Assembly: GCA_946479035.1 (NCBI GenBank)
Contig: CAMLDW010000029.1
Location: 1 to 28,310, forward strand
Direction of reading: 5' to 3'
Length of the DNA: 28,310 nucleotides
DNA from: an uncultured Chthonomonadaceae bacterium
Lineage (GTDB): Bacteria; Armatimonadota; Fimbriimonadia; Fimbriimonadales; Fimbriimonadaceae
Made by a program: the position numbers and the translations under genes. Shown piece by piece: positions 1 to 6,868 of the stretch. Below the pieces are notes generated by a model. It saw nothing but the letters and a program-made list of their open reading frames with translations. It was not told where the DNA came from and made no database searches. How positions within the stretch are numbered: position 1 is the first letter of the stretch; each line of letters begins with the position of its first letter.

Positions 1-462
1 GGCGACCCGAGCCGCATCGCCGCGCAGATCGTCACCGGCGTCGGATTCCTCGGCGCGGGCACGATCCTGCGCATGGGAATCGAGATCAAGGGCCTCACGA
101 GCGCCGCGAGCCTCTGGGCCGCCTCCGCGATCGGCATGGCGGTCAGCGTCGGAGGCGGTTTCATCCTCGTAGCCGTCGTCGGCACCGCGCTCACGCTCGT
201 GACGCTCGCCTACGTCTCCACCATCGAGCGCAGGCTCGTCCCGTTCGCGCACGCCGTGACGCTCCAGGTCGAACTGTCGGACTCTTCGAGGATCGCCGCG
301 CTCGTCGAGGCCGTCCGCCGCTCCGGCTCTGTGCTGAAGGGGATGCGAGTCGTCACGACGCACCCGCTCCACGTACAGGTCGACGTCAGCGGCGACCAGG
401 AAAAGTGTATGGGCGAGGTCGTCGGCACCGAAGGCGTCACCGCCTCCAACTGGATGGAGTAA
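1..462 (+). CDS. MgtC/SapB family membrane protein, C-terminal part (5' end outside window)
   Basis: The reading frame is open from base 1, so the N-terminus lies before the window. The visible 153 residues begin with the family's conserved stretch GVGFLGAGTI, followed by KGLTSAASLWAASAIG and a further hydrophobic helix (VAVVGTALTLVTLAYV). These are the last transmembrane helices of the MgtC core. About 75 soluble residues follow, a small C-terminal domain common in longer MgtC proteins. Family members sit in the inner membrane and are linked to magnesium-limited growth and, in some pathogens, to modulation of ATP synthase. The role in this organism is unknown. The stop codon is followed by the repeat array upstream of glyA. 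Confidence 0.85.
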   Translation, partial: GDPSRIAAQIVTGVGFLGAGTILRMGIEIKGLTSAASLWAASAIGMAVSVGGGFILVAVVGTALTLVTLAYVSTIERRLVPFAHAVTLQVELSDSSRIAALVEAVRRSGSVLKGMRVVTTHPLHVQVDVSGDQEKCMGEVVGTEGVTASNWME

Positions 463-509
463 GCGCCAGCAACGTGCCTCCCGGTGGCTGCCCAATGGCT
501 CTCCTATTG

Positions 510-586
510 CAACCGGACAGCCACCGGACAGCAACGGTCCAGCAACCGGCCAGCAACCGGACAGCAACTGGACAGCCACCGGCCAG
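510..586 (+). repeat. Seven tandem 11-bp direct repeats upstream of glyA
   Basis: Seven consecutive 11-mers with no spacers: CAACCGGACAG (510), CCACCGGACAG (521), CAACGGTCCAG (532), CAACCGGCCAG (543), CAACCGGACAG (554), CAACTGGACAG (565), CCACCGGCCAG (576). The array ends 13 bases before the presumed glyA -10 box at 600-605, so it covers the -35 and upstream-element region. The period is close to one helical turn, so equivalent faces of the repeats lie on nearly the same side of the DNA. It could be a protein-binding array or a simple replication-slippage product. The sequence alone does not decide. Confidence 0.9.
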
Positions 587-599
587 CCCCCCAACGGCG

Positions 600-605
600 T
601 AAACT
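600..605 (+). promoter_or_regulatory. Candidate -10 box of glyA giving a leaderless mRNA
   Basis: TAAACT is followed by exactly six bases (ATCTTC) and then the glyA ATG, so the predicted transcription start falls on the A of the start codon. There is no Shine-Dalgarno sequence in front of this ATG. No -35 hexamer is visible at the expected place, which is occupied by the 11-bp repeats. Confidence 0.5.
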
Positions 606-611
606 ATCTTC

Positions 612-1886
612 ATGCCCACCGCAAACCCGGTCAAGTCGCAGCACCGCAGACCGCTTCGCGAGGTCGACCCGGAGGTCTTCGCCGCCATCCGGCGCGAAGA
701 GGAAAGGCAGGAGCACAATCTCGAACTGATCGCCAGCGAGAACATCGCCTCCACAGCGGTCCGCGAAGCGATGGCCTGCGTCATGACCGACAAGTACGCC
801 GAGGGGTACCCCGGAAAGCGCTACTACGGCGGCTGCGAGTTCGTCGACCAGGCCGAGCAGCTCGCCATCGACCGCGTCTGCAAGCTCTTCGGCAGCAAGT
901 TCGCCAACGTCCAGCCGCACAGCGGCGCGCAGGCGAACATGGCCGTCTACCACGCGTTCATGAAGCCCGGCGACACGCTGATGGGCCTCGCGCTCAGCGA
1001 CGGCGGGCACCTCACGCACGGCTCGCCCGTCGCCTACAGCGGCCAGATGTTCACAGTCGTCAGTTACGGCCTCAAGCAAGACGAGACGATCGACTATGAC
1101 GACCTGCGCAAGAAGGCGCTCGAGTCGAAGCCGAAGATCATCATCTCCGGCGCATCCGCCTACTCCCGCGAGTTTGACTTCAAACAGTTCACCAAGGTCG
1201 CAGAAGAGGTCGGCGCGATCCACATGTGCGACATGGCGCACTACGCCGGGCTCATCGCGGGCGGCGTCTACCCGAACCCCGTCGGCACTGCGCACATCAC
1301 TACCAGCACCACGCACAAGTCGCTGCGCGGGCCGCGCGGCGGCATTATCCTCTACGACGACCAGGAGTACGACAAGGCGCTGCGCATGTCCGTCTTCCCG
1401 GGCCTGCAGGGCGGGCCGCTCATGCACACCATCGCGGCCAAGGCGGTCGCGTTCGGGCTCTGCCTCCAACCGGACTGGAAAGACTATGCACGACAGGTCA
1501 AGAAGAACGCGCAGGCGCTCGCCGCAGCGCTCACCGAAGAGGGGCTCAGGATCGTCAGCGGCGGCACCGACTCGCACCTCATGCTCGTCGACCTTCGCCC
1601 GTTCGGCATCAACGGCAAGATAGCGCAGGCCGCGCTGGAAATGGCGAACATCACGACCAACAAGAACACGATCCCAAACGACCCGGAAAAGCCGTTCGTC
1701 ACCTCCGGCGTGCGCCTCGGCACCCCCGCCGTCACCACGCGCGGCATGAAAGAGCCCGAAATGCGCGAGATCGCCGCGCACATCGCCTCCGTCCTCCGCG
1801 CACCGGACGACTCTGCCGTCATCTCCTCGGTCAGGTCTCAAGTGACCGCCCTCTGCACCCGCTTCTCCATCCACGACGTCGCCTGA
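612..1886 (+). CDS. glyA: Serine hydroxymethyltransferase
   Basis: A 424-residue PLP enzyme, full length for bacterial GlyA. It interconverts serine and glycine with tetrahydrofolate and 5,10-methylene-THF, the main source of one-carbon units, in the cytoplasm. The family's hallmarks are all present: [11 protein letters not shown] near residue 38, YPGKRYYGG near 66, SGAQAN near 104, [12 protein letters not shown] near 207, and the PLP-lysine motif [14 protein letters not shown] with Lys236. VFPGLQGGP and the [14 protein letters not shown] segment close the C-terminal half. The ATG at 612 is chosen because homology starts right after it (LREVDPEV) and a -10-like box ends six bases upstream. 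There is no ribosome-binding site, so translation is probably leaderless. A small hairpin at 1921-1939 follows the gene. Confidence 0.97.
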   Translation: MPTANPVKSQHRRPLREVDPEVFAAIRREEERQEHNLELIASENIASTAVREAMACVMTDKYAEGYPGKRYYGGCEFVDQAEQLAIDRVCKLFGSKFANVQPHSGAQANMAVYHAFMKPGDTLMGLALSDGGHLTHGSPVAYSGQMFTVVSYGLKQDETIDYDDLRKKALESKPKIIISGASAYSREFDFKQFTKVAEEVGAIHMCDMAHYAGLIAGGVYPNPVGTAHITTSTTHKSLRGPRGGIILYDDQEYDKALRMSVFPGLQGGPLMHTIAAKAVAFGLCLQPDWKDYARQVKKNAQALAAALTEEGLRIVSGGTDSHLMLVDLRPFGINGKIAQAALEMANITTNKNTIPNDPEKPFVTSGVRLGTPAVTTRGMKEPEMREIAAHIASVLRAPDDSAVISSVRSQVTALCTRFSIHDVA

Positions 1887-1920
1887 GCCCTCTCTCCCTT
1901 TGGGGGAAGGCCAAGGGGAA

Positions 1921-1939
1921 GGTGCCTCTCCCAGGCACC
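1921..1939 (+). terminator. Hairpin downstream of glyA
   Basis: GGTGCCT and AGGCACC form a perfect 7-bp stem with a five-base loop, 34 bases after the glyA stop. No U-tract follows, so it would be a factor-dependent or weak terminator, or an mRNA 3' end stabiliser. Confidence 0.4.
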
Positions 1940-1943
1940 GGAA

Positions 1944-1969
1944 ATGGAGGGCCGACCTCCCGGGCGGCC
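1944..1969 (+). repeat. Dispersed GC-rich repeat, copy near glyA
   Basis: ATGGAGGGCCGACCTCC followed by CGGGCGGCC. The same 26-base word, with one base changed, occurs at 6695, 6731 and, inverted, at 6773-6799. It lies between genes, as do the other copies. Confidence 0.75.
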
Positions 1970-1990
1970 TATGGAGCGTCGTGAGAGCGC

Positions 1991-2071
1991 CGCCGCAATT
2001 GTGGTGCGGGCCCTTGGCCTGCGCCCGGCGCGCCGCAATTGTGGTGCGGGCCTCCTGGCCTGCGCCCGGCG
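1991..2071 (+). repeat. Two-copy tandem repeat of about 40 bp
   Basis: The unit starts CGCCGCAATTGTGGTGCGGG and ends TGCGCCCGGCG. Copy one is 1991-2030 and copy two 2031-2071, differing only around the central CCCTTGG / CCTCCTGG. No function is evident. Confidence 0.8.
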
Positions 2072-2344
2072 CGCCGTTCCCTCCCCCTAGACCTGAGGAC
2101 CCAAAATGTCAAGGTAGCTGAACACCACAGGCCGTGAGTGCGTCATACTGTCCAAAAGCAGGGCAAGATTGAAAACCGCATAGTGGACAGAAAGAAAAGA
2201 GCCCAGTCACGAAACGCCCGAAAAACGGGACGAACACGGGAAGCAAGTTGCAAATAATAAGGGGAGAAAACGGGAGGAAAACGGGAGCCCTAGGGCGATC
2301 TCGATCCTGCTCCCTCCCGGGATAACATCTCAACAGGCAGACCA

Positions 2345-2734
2345 ATGGCGACCCAAGACGACGTGCGAAAGATCGCCTCCCGGCTGCCAGGCGCAATAGA
2401 AGGCGAAGGCCGCTTCGGCTTCTCAGTCGAGGTCAAGGGCAAGCACAAGGGGTTCCTCTGGTCTTGGGCCGAGCGCGTCGACCCCAAGAAGGCGCGCGTG
2501 ATCAACGACGGGGTCCTCGCGGTCTCCGTCCCCAACCTCACCGCGAAAGACCTGCTCATCGAGTCCGACCCGGAGAAGTTCTTCACCGAGCCGCACTACA
2601 AAGGCTTCCCAGCGGTGCTCGTCCGCCTCAAAAAGATCAAGTCGAAGGAGCTCGAGGACCTCGTCATCGAAGCATGGCGCTGCAAAGCCCCCGCGGCGCT
2701 GCAACAGCAGCTAGACCGCAAGCCGCGAGGTTGA
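2345..2734 (+). CDS. YjbR/MmcQ family protein (CyaY-like fold)
   Basis: A 129-residue protein of the MmcQ/YjbR family, small proteins with a CyaY-like double-wing fold often annotated as DNA-binding, though their role is not established. The pattern is typical: an N-terminal helix ending in a LPGAIEG-type turn, a strand with GRFGFSVEVKGKHKGFLW, then VPNLTAKDLLIESDPEKFF, EPHYKGFPAVLVRL and a C-terminal helix (LEDLVIEAWRCKAP). The ATG at 2345 follows a weak AGGCAG site and a possible -10 (GATAAC) about 20 bases upstream. A second, divergent family member lies at 21358-21684. The next gene downstream is convergent. Confidence 0.85.
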   Translation: MATQDDVRKIASRLPGAIEGEGRFGFSVEVKGKHKGFLWSWAERVDPKKARVINDGVLAVSVPNLTAKDLLIESDPEKFFTEPHYKGFPAVLVRLKKIKSKELEDLVIEAWRCKAPAALQQQLDRKPRG

Positions 2735-2768
2735 AGGCAGTCCCAACCTCGCGGCCCAAGCGCCAAAC

Positions 2769-3296
2769 CTACTTGGCTTTTGGAGGGGCCACAGGCCCTC
2801 CCATCGGTAGGTCGCTGCTGAACATGTCTCGCGACATGAGCCAAGTGCCGTCGGCCTGCTTTTCGCGGACCTCGATGTACTTGCCCTTGTCCTTGACCTC
2901 GGGGCCCTTCGGGACCACGAACGTCACCGAGAACGTGCCGGTAACGATCGCGCGGTCGCCCGTGCCCTCGATGCTGTCGACAGTGATCTTGAAGTCCTTT
3001 GCAGGCGGCATCGTCTGGATGTACTCCTTGATCGCCTTGCGGCCCTTCGCCTCAGGTGCGTTCGGCGGCATCAGCACGCCGCCCTCGGTGTAGCACGCGC
3101 TCATCCCGTCGAAGTCGCCGGCATTGAAAGCAGCAGCGAACTTGTCGGTGTTCTCTTGGATCTTCGCCTTGTCGCCGTCGCTCAGCGCCGCTGCAGGGGC
3201 AGGGCCGGCTCCGCCGGTGTCGCCCGGGGTCGCTGGCGGGCTGCATCCAGCCGCCAAGGTCAGCGCAAGGAGCAAAGGCAGGGTTGTCTTGTTCAT
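2769..3296 (-). CDS. Lipoprotein with NTF2/SnoaL-like (DUF4440-type) domain
   Basis: The protein has 175 residues. The start MNKTTLPLLLALTLAAGC is a complete lipoprotein signal peptide with lipobox LAAGC. The upstream extension of the frame is unlikely, and AGG sits about nine bases before this ATG. After a Gly/Pro/Ala-rich linker comes a cone-shaped NTF2-like domain: FAAAFNAGDFDGMSACYTEGG, MPPNAPEAKGRKAIKEYI, VDSIEGTGDRAIVTGTFSV, and the closing YIEVREKQADGTWLMSRDMF. This arrangement is that of DUF4440/SnoaL-like proteins, which range from enzymes to simple ligand-binding proteins. The substrate is unknown. It lies downstream of the sigma factor gene on the same strand, separated by about 200 bases, so it probably has its own promoter. 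Confidence 0.8.
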   Translation of the reverse strand: MNKTTLPLLLALTLAAGCSPPATPGDTGGAGPAPAAALSDGDKAKIQENTDKFAAAFNAGDFDGMSACYTEGGVLMPPNAPEAKGRKAIKEYIQTMPPAKDFKITVDSIEGTGDRAIVTGTFSVTFVVPKGPEVKDKGKYIEVREKQADGTWLMSRDMFSSDLPMGGPVAPPKAK

Positions 3297-3460
3297 GTGT
3301 TGCCTCGCACGCTCGAGAGGCTCTCTCTCGACCGTTCTCAATACGATACCGCTTGGTCTCGCGGCACATTCCGCCTGCAAGGCGAAATCGTTCCCTTGCT
3401 GCGGCTTCGGCAATCTCATTGTCACGTGCCAAGCGCGCGTCAGTCCAGTCTGGAAAGCTG

Positions 3461-3480
3461 TGTCAGCGATTCAACGGACA
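3461..3480 (-). repeat. 20-bp semi-palindromic element, copy 1
   Basis: TGTCAGCGATTCAACGGACA, 18 of 20 bases identical to the element at 5361-5380. Both copies lie shortly after the stop codon of a minus-strand gene (here 21 bases after the sigma factor stop). Both have AGTCCAG about 20 bases away on the same side. Confidence 0.6.
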
Positions 3481-3500
3481 AGAAACGGCGGGCCGGCCCA

Positions 3501-4115
3501 CTACGCGAACTGGGCCCAATTGAGGTCGGTCGTGAGGGAGGTTCGCAGGGCAAGACGTGCGCGGTGCAGACGGCTCTTGATCGTCCCCACGGGCACTCCG
3601 AGCGCCTCGGAGATCTCTTCGCAGGAAAGCGACTCGTGATAGAACTGCACGATGAGGTCGCGCTGGTGCTCCGGAAGCTTGTTCACCAGGTTCCGCAGGT
3701 CCGCGGTCAGCGCGTCCTGCTCCATCGACTCGAACGGCGACGGGCCCTGGTCCTCGAACTCGTGCTGGAGGTCGGTCTCCGCCATGGGCCAAGTGGAGTC
3801 GTAGCTGAAGACGTTCGGCCTGGCGCACTGCCTCTTGACCAGATCGATGTACGTGTTCTTCACGATGCGGTAGAGCCACGTCGAAAAGGCGCAGCGCCCG
3901 TCGAACCGGCCCAGCGAGCGGTGGACCCGTACGAAGGTCTCAGCGACGATGTCGCCGGCGTCGATGACGGCCGCGATGTCTCGACTGCTTTGGAGGCGCG
4001 TCGCATACCGGTAGGCGTGCGCGTTGTACCGGACGATCAGTCGATCAACCGCGTCCCGGTCTCCGTTGCGGTACCGCTCGACCAGCAGCATGTCGTCTAG
4101 GTACGTAGCGCTCAT
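3501..4115 (-). CDS. RNA polymerase sigma factor, ECF type
   Basis: A 204-residue ECF (group 4) sigma factor that would direct RNA polymerase to a specific promoter set. Region 2 is clear: MLLVERYRNGDRDAVDRLI at the N-terminus, DAGDIVAETFVRVHRSLGRF, then the -10 recognition segment CAFSTWLYRIVKNTYIDLVK. After a variable linker, region 4 (about residues 145-192) holds LPEHQRDLIVQFYHESLSCE, then ISEALGVPVGTIKSRLHRAR, a helix-turn-helix for the -35. The ATG at 4115 is preferred because homology starts just after it. A GTG at 4154 is an alternative that adds 13 unhelpful residues. No anti-sigma factor gene lies next to it; the neighbours are an NTF2-like lipoprotein and a PEP-CTERM protein, which are possible regulon members. 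Confidence 0.9.
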   Translation of the reverse strand: MSATYLDDMLLVERYRNGDRDAVDRLIVRYNAHAYRYATRLQSSRDIAAVIDAGDIVAETFVRVHRSLGRFDGRCAFSTWLYRIVKNTYIDLVKRQCARPNVFSYDSTWPMAETDLQHEFEDQGPSPFESMEQDALTADLRNLVNKLPEHQRDLIVQFYHESLSCEEISEALGVPVGTIKSRLHRARLALRTSLTTDLNWAQFA

Positions 4116-4310
4116 AGCGATCCGGTCGGGACCGGCGCATCCTGCGTTCGGCACCCGTCAATACTTGGCTCGGGCCGGCTTCTGTTCATGGCCCATTCTC
4201 CCTCTCAATTGCTCCTTCCGTCCAGTCAGCGATTTCGATGTCAATAAAATGCAGGACACGGTATTGCGCGGGCCGACGGTGCTTATCTAGCCTCAAATCA
4301 GTAGCTTCGG

Positions 4311-5078
4311 TCACCGAGCCGAGCGCCGCCTTCGGCGCGCTGCGAGCATCAGGATCGGGAGGCCTATTCCGACGAAGATCCCAGGCTCCGGCACGATGCA
4401 CGCGTTGATCGCGTTGCTGTCGAGCGTCACAGCGCCGTTCAGCGCGAGCGCCCGACCGTCCAGGATGCTTGAGCCGGTGGTCATCGTGATGCTCGTTAGG
4501 GCAAGGATGTTGCCCTCGAATTCAGTGGCTGTGCCGAGCGTCGCAGAGCTCCCGACCTGCCAGTAGACGTTGCAGTCGTCTCCGCCGTTGATGACTTCGA
4601 CGGACGAGGCCGAGCCTGTCGTGAGAGTCGAGCCGATTTGGAACACGAACAGCACGTTCGCATTCCCTTGGGCATTGAGGACCAGCGCGCCGGTCAGTTG
4701 CGCGGACGACTCGAAGTTGTAGACCCCTGCCACGAGCGTCATTCCGCCCAGGTCCTGTCCCGTAAGGTTCGTGGTCGGCGTCATGCCCGCCAGGACGTTG
4801 TACGCGGTAACCACGTCGTCGTGCGCCTGCAGAGCGACCCCGTCCATGATGTGCATCGTTCCGTGCAGGATCCCTGGCGGGAAACCAGTGACCGAGGTCC
4901 CAGCGCTGACGCCGAGGTCCCCTGTGACGACGGAGGGACCTGTGTTCGTCACCGTCGAGCCGGCAAGGACCCCAAACGCCGCTGCCGTGCCGAGGGTGAC
5001 CTGTGCGCTGGCGAGCGAGTGGACGCCCAGGGCTGCGAGAAGAAGGAGTGGCCTGACGCCGGTTTTGTAGATGCTCAT
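4311..5078 (-). CDS. DUF3494 (ice-binding-like) secreted protein with PEP-CTERM sorting signal
   Basis: A 255-residue secreted protein. A signal peptide (residues 1-25, ending SLASA) precedes a DUF3494 domain (about 28-228) rich in short T/S/G repeats: LGTAAAFGVLAGSTVTNTG, VVTGDLGVSAGTSVTGFPPG, LTGQDLGGMTLVAGVYNF, ANVLFVFQIGSTLTTGS and WQVGSSATLGTATEFEGNIL. This family includes ice-binding and adhesin proteins with a beta-solenoid fold. The C-terminus is a PEP-CTERM signal: VPEP at 229-232, a hydrophobic helix and a final cluster of arginines. It should be cut and anchored by an exosortase, none of which is in the window. The start at 5078 has a strong AGGAGG eleven bases upstream. The frame stays open a further 234 bases upstream, which I treat as leader. 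Ice binding itself is not demonstrated; surface adhesion is equally possible. Confidence 0.88.
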   Translation of the reverse strand: MSIYKTGVRPLLLLAALGVHSLASAQVTLGTAAAFGVLAGSTVTNTGPSVVTGDLGVSAGTSVTGFPPGILHGTMHIMDGVALQAHDDVVTAYNVLAGMTPTTNLTGQDLGGMTLVAGVYNFESSAQLTGALVLNAQGNANVLFVFQIGSTLTTGSASSVEVINGGDDCNVYWQVGSSATLGTATEFEGNILALTSITMTTGSSILDGRALALNGAVTLDSNAINACIVPEPGIFVGIGLPILMLAARRRRRSAR

Positions 5079-5426
5079 TAAGGATCTTGCCTCCTGTGGA
5101 GTGGGCCGTTGCCTAGGTGGCTCTCGTCGCGCCTCCGCGCTTACGACGTCGGCGGCCTCGAGCCCGGGGCGGGAGAAGCTGTTCGCGATGACCTGCTCCC
5201 GAGCGCGGGCGATGGACTCCTTCCGATCCGGCAGGATCCTGGTCCAGCTCGCTATTTCACGCGCGAAGACGCGGTCGGTGCCGTCCTTAGCCCTGTTTAA
5301 GCTAGATTCCATGCTTGCACCTTAGTCGTAGTTGGACAGGCGCACAAGTCCAGAGTAGTGTGTCCGCGATTTAACGGACACAGTTCGACCAGCAGACCAC
5401 CGGCGTTGGCTCAGTCAGGCTGGTGC
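5079..5426. other. Leader of the DUF3494 gene and ndh downstream region
   Basis: No separate gene is supported here. On the minus strand the 234 bases before the DUF3494 start remain open in frame back to an ATG at 5312, but that product (Arg/Glu-rich) resembles nothing I know. I looked for a riboswitch fold and could not assign one. The 20-bp element at 5361-5380 lies between this leader and the end of ndh. Confidence 0.5.
5361..5380 (-). repeat. 20-bp palindromic element, copy 2
   Basis: TGTCCGCGATTTAACGGACA: arms TGTCCG and CGGACA around an eight-base centre. It lies 47 bases after the ndh stop codon. It matches the copy at 3461-3480 at 18 of 20 positions; here the arms are perfect. Confidence 0.6.
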
Positions 5427-6665
5427 TTAGTCCTTTACAATCAGCCGCGCCCCTCGCTCAAAAGTGACGTACGCCCACGCCCAGTCGATCAGCGTCAGCA
5501 CGCGGTTGCGGAAGCCGATCAGGTACCAGATATGGATCGTCAGCCACAGGAACCAGGCGAGGAACCCGGAAAACTGGAACCGCCCGATCTGGCACACGGC
5601 CATCTTCCGCCCGATCGTCGCCATGTTCCCCTTGTCGCGGTAGCGGAAGACGGCGTGGTGCAGCTCTCCAGGGCTGCACCTCGCAAGGATCGTCTTGGCG
5701 GCGAACACACCCTCCTGCATCGCTGGCTGGCAGACGCCTGGCAACGGCTGGCCGTCCGCGCCGGCCACGCGCGCGCAGTCGCCGCACACGAACACTTCCG
5801 GGTGCCCTGGCACGCTCAGGTCTTGTCCCACGAGCACGCGCCCTTGCTTGTCCGCCTCCGCGCCGAGCCACGAAGCGACTGGCGTCGAGCGCACGCCCGC
5901 CGCCCACACGACCGTCTTCGTCGGGATGCGGCCGGACTCGGTGTCCACGCCCTCCTCGTCGATGCCGCCCACGAACGTCTTCAGGCGCACTTCGACGCCC
6001 AATCGCTCGAGCGAGCGCCTGCACGCTTCGCTGAGGCGCGGCGGAAAGTGCGAGATCAGCCGGTCTCCGCCCTCGATCAAGATGATCCGTGCCTGCTCGG
6101 GGTGCGCGCGGCGGAAGTCGGCGGCCAGTGCGCGCCGCGCGAGCTCCGCGATCGCGCCAGCCATCTCCACTCCCGTCGCCCCGCCGCCGACGACCACGAA
6201 CGTCAGCCACTTCGACGGGTCGTTTGATGTCTCCGCCTCCTCGAACGCGTCGAGGATCTTCGCACGGATTCCGGTGGCGTCGCGCAGCGTCTTGAGGCTC
6301 GGCGCGTCCTTCTGCCACTCGTCGTGCCCGAAGTAAGCGCTCAGCGCCCCCGTCGCGACGATGAGGAAGTCGTAAGGATAGCCGCCCTGCCTCGTCTCCA
6401 CGCGCTTTGTGCGCGCGTCGATCCCCGTCACCTCGTCCAGGATCACGCGCACGTTGCGCGCGCCGCGCAGGACGCGCCGGATCGGCGCGGCGATGTTTGC
6501 AGGCGAGAGCCCCGCCGTGGCGACCTGGTAGAGCAGCGGCTGGAACAGGTGGTGGTTCTGCCTGTCGATCACGAGCACGTCCACGGGCCTGTTGCGCAGC
6601 GCCTTGGCAGCCTCCAGCCCCGCGAACCCCGCTCCCACGACCACCACCTTCGGCAAGCCCTGCAC
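5427..6665 (-). CDS. ndh: Type II NADH dehydrogenase (NDH-2), FAD-dependent
   Basis: A 412-residue single-subunit NADH:quinone oxidoreductase that passes electrons from NADH to quinone at the membrane without pumping protons. The FAD-binding dinucleotide fold opens the protein (VVVVGAGFAGLEAAKAL). The NDH-2 signature HHLFQPLLYQVATAGLSP follows. The NADH-binding fold is at about residues 165-185 (FVVVGGGATGVEMAGAIAEL), with TVVWAAGVR and the FAD motif VFVCGDCARV later. The C-terminal part ends in a hydrophobic, Trp-rich segment (FLAWFLWLTIHIWYLIGF) that anchors such enzymes to the membrane. The start is GTG at 6665: six bases upstream is TAGACT, so the mRNA is probably leaderless. The gene stands alone, between the inverted-repeat element and the 20-bp element. 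Confidence 0.95.
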   Translation of the reverse strand: MQGLPKVVVVGAGFAGLEAAKALRNRPVDVLVIDRQNHHLFQPLLYQVATAGLSPANIAAPIRRVLRGARNVRVILDEVTGIDARTKRVETRQGGYPYDFLIVATGALSAYFGHDEWQKDAPSLKTLRDATGIRAKILDAFEEAETSNDPSKWLTFVVVGGGATGVEMAGAIAELARRALAADFRRAHPEQARIILIEGGDRLISHFPPRLSEACRRSLERLGVEVRLKTFVGGIDEEGVDTESGRIPTKTVVWAAGVRSTPVASWLGAEADKQGRVLVGQDLSVPGHPEVFVCGDCARVAGADGQPLPGVCQPAMQEGVFAAKTILARCSPGELHHAVFRYRDKGNMATIGRKMAVCQIGRFQFSGFLAWFLWLTIHIWYLIGFRNRVLTLIDWAWAYVTFERGARLIVKD

Positions 6666-6671
6666 GGCTTG

Positions 6672-6677
6672 AGTCTA
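6672..6677 (-). promoter_or_regulatory. Candidate -10 box of ndh, leaderless arrangement
   Basis: On the minus strand TAGACT is followed by six bases (CAAGCC) and the GTG start of ndh. This is the same spacing as at glyA. There is no Shine-Dalgarno sequence. No clear -35 is seen. Confidence 0.45.
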
Positions 6678-6694
6678 GCTAGTGCGCCCGCCTT

Positions 6695-6799
6695 GATGGA
6701 GGCCGACCTCCTGGGCGGCCCGCCTGACAAGATGGAGGGCCGACCTCCTGGGCGGCCCGCCTGACTCAAACCGGCCGCCCAGGAGGTCGGCCCTCCATT
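6695..6799. repeat. Three-copy dispersed repeat forming a large inverted repeat
   Basis: Copy A (6695-6729) and copy B (6731-6766) are direct repeats of the word GATGGAGGGCCGACCTCC plus TGGGCGGCCCGCCTGAC (copy A lacks one G). Copy C (6773-6799) is the reverse complement. B and C can pair over about 26 bp around a 15-base loop. The block lies between the divergent genes ndh and the lipoprotein at 6869. A fourth copy lies at 1944-1969. It looks like a REP/MITE-like intergenic repeat. Confidence 0.8.
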
Positions 6800-6868
6800 C
6801 TCTAGCGCATGGTTTCCCCAGTGTGGCACCCGGCGCATCCCCGCTCCGTTAAAGCTATTGGTGATGAT

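Larger units (their letters stand above)
1887..2344. other. Non-coding stretch between glyA and the YjbR gene
   Basis: I find no convincing gene in these 458 bases. The first part holds a hairpin after glyA (1921-1939), one copy of a dispersed GC-rich repeat (1944-1969) and a two-copy tandem repeat (1991-2071). The second part (about 2100-2290) is clearly poorer in GC and purine-rich, with the hexamer ACGGGA recurring four times between about 2225 and 2290. GATAAC around 2321 could serve as a -10 box for the gene at 2345. Confidence 0.6.

Noticed and set aside
510..586. CRISPR-like array
   Set aside because: Units are 11 bp and directly adjoining with no spacers.
504..1874. Long minus-strand frame opposite glyA
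   Set aside because: It mirrors the glyA codon bias, contains no recognisable domain, and runs through the 11-bp repeat array.
2109..2396. Minus-strand frame of 95 codons upstream of the YjbR gene
   Set aside because: It overlaps the YjbR start region and the low-GC island, has no ribosome-binding site and no recognisable domain.
5079..5312. Cyclic di-GMP or other known riboswitch upstream of the DUF3494 gene
   Set aside because: Short stretches look vaguely similar, but the conserved core words and helices of the known classes were not found.
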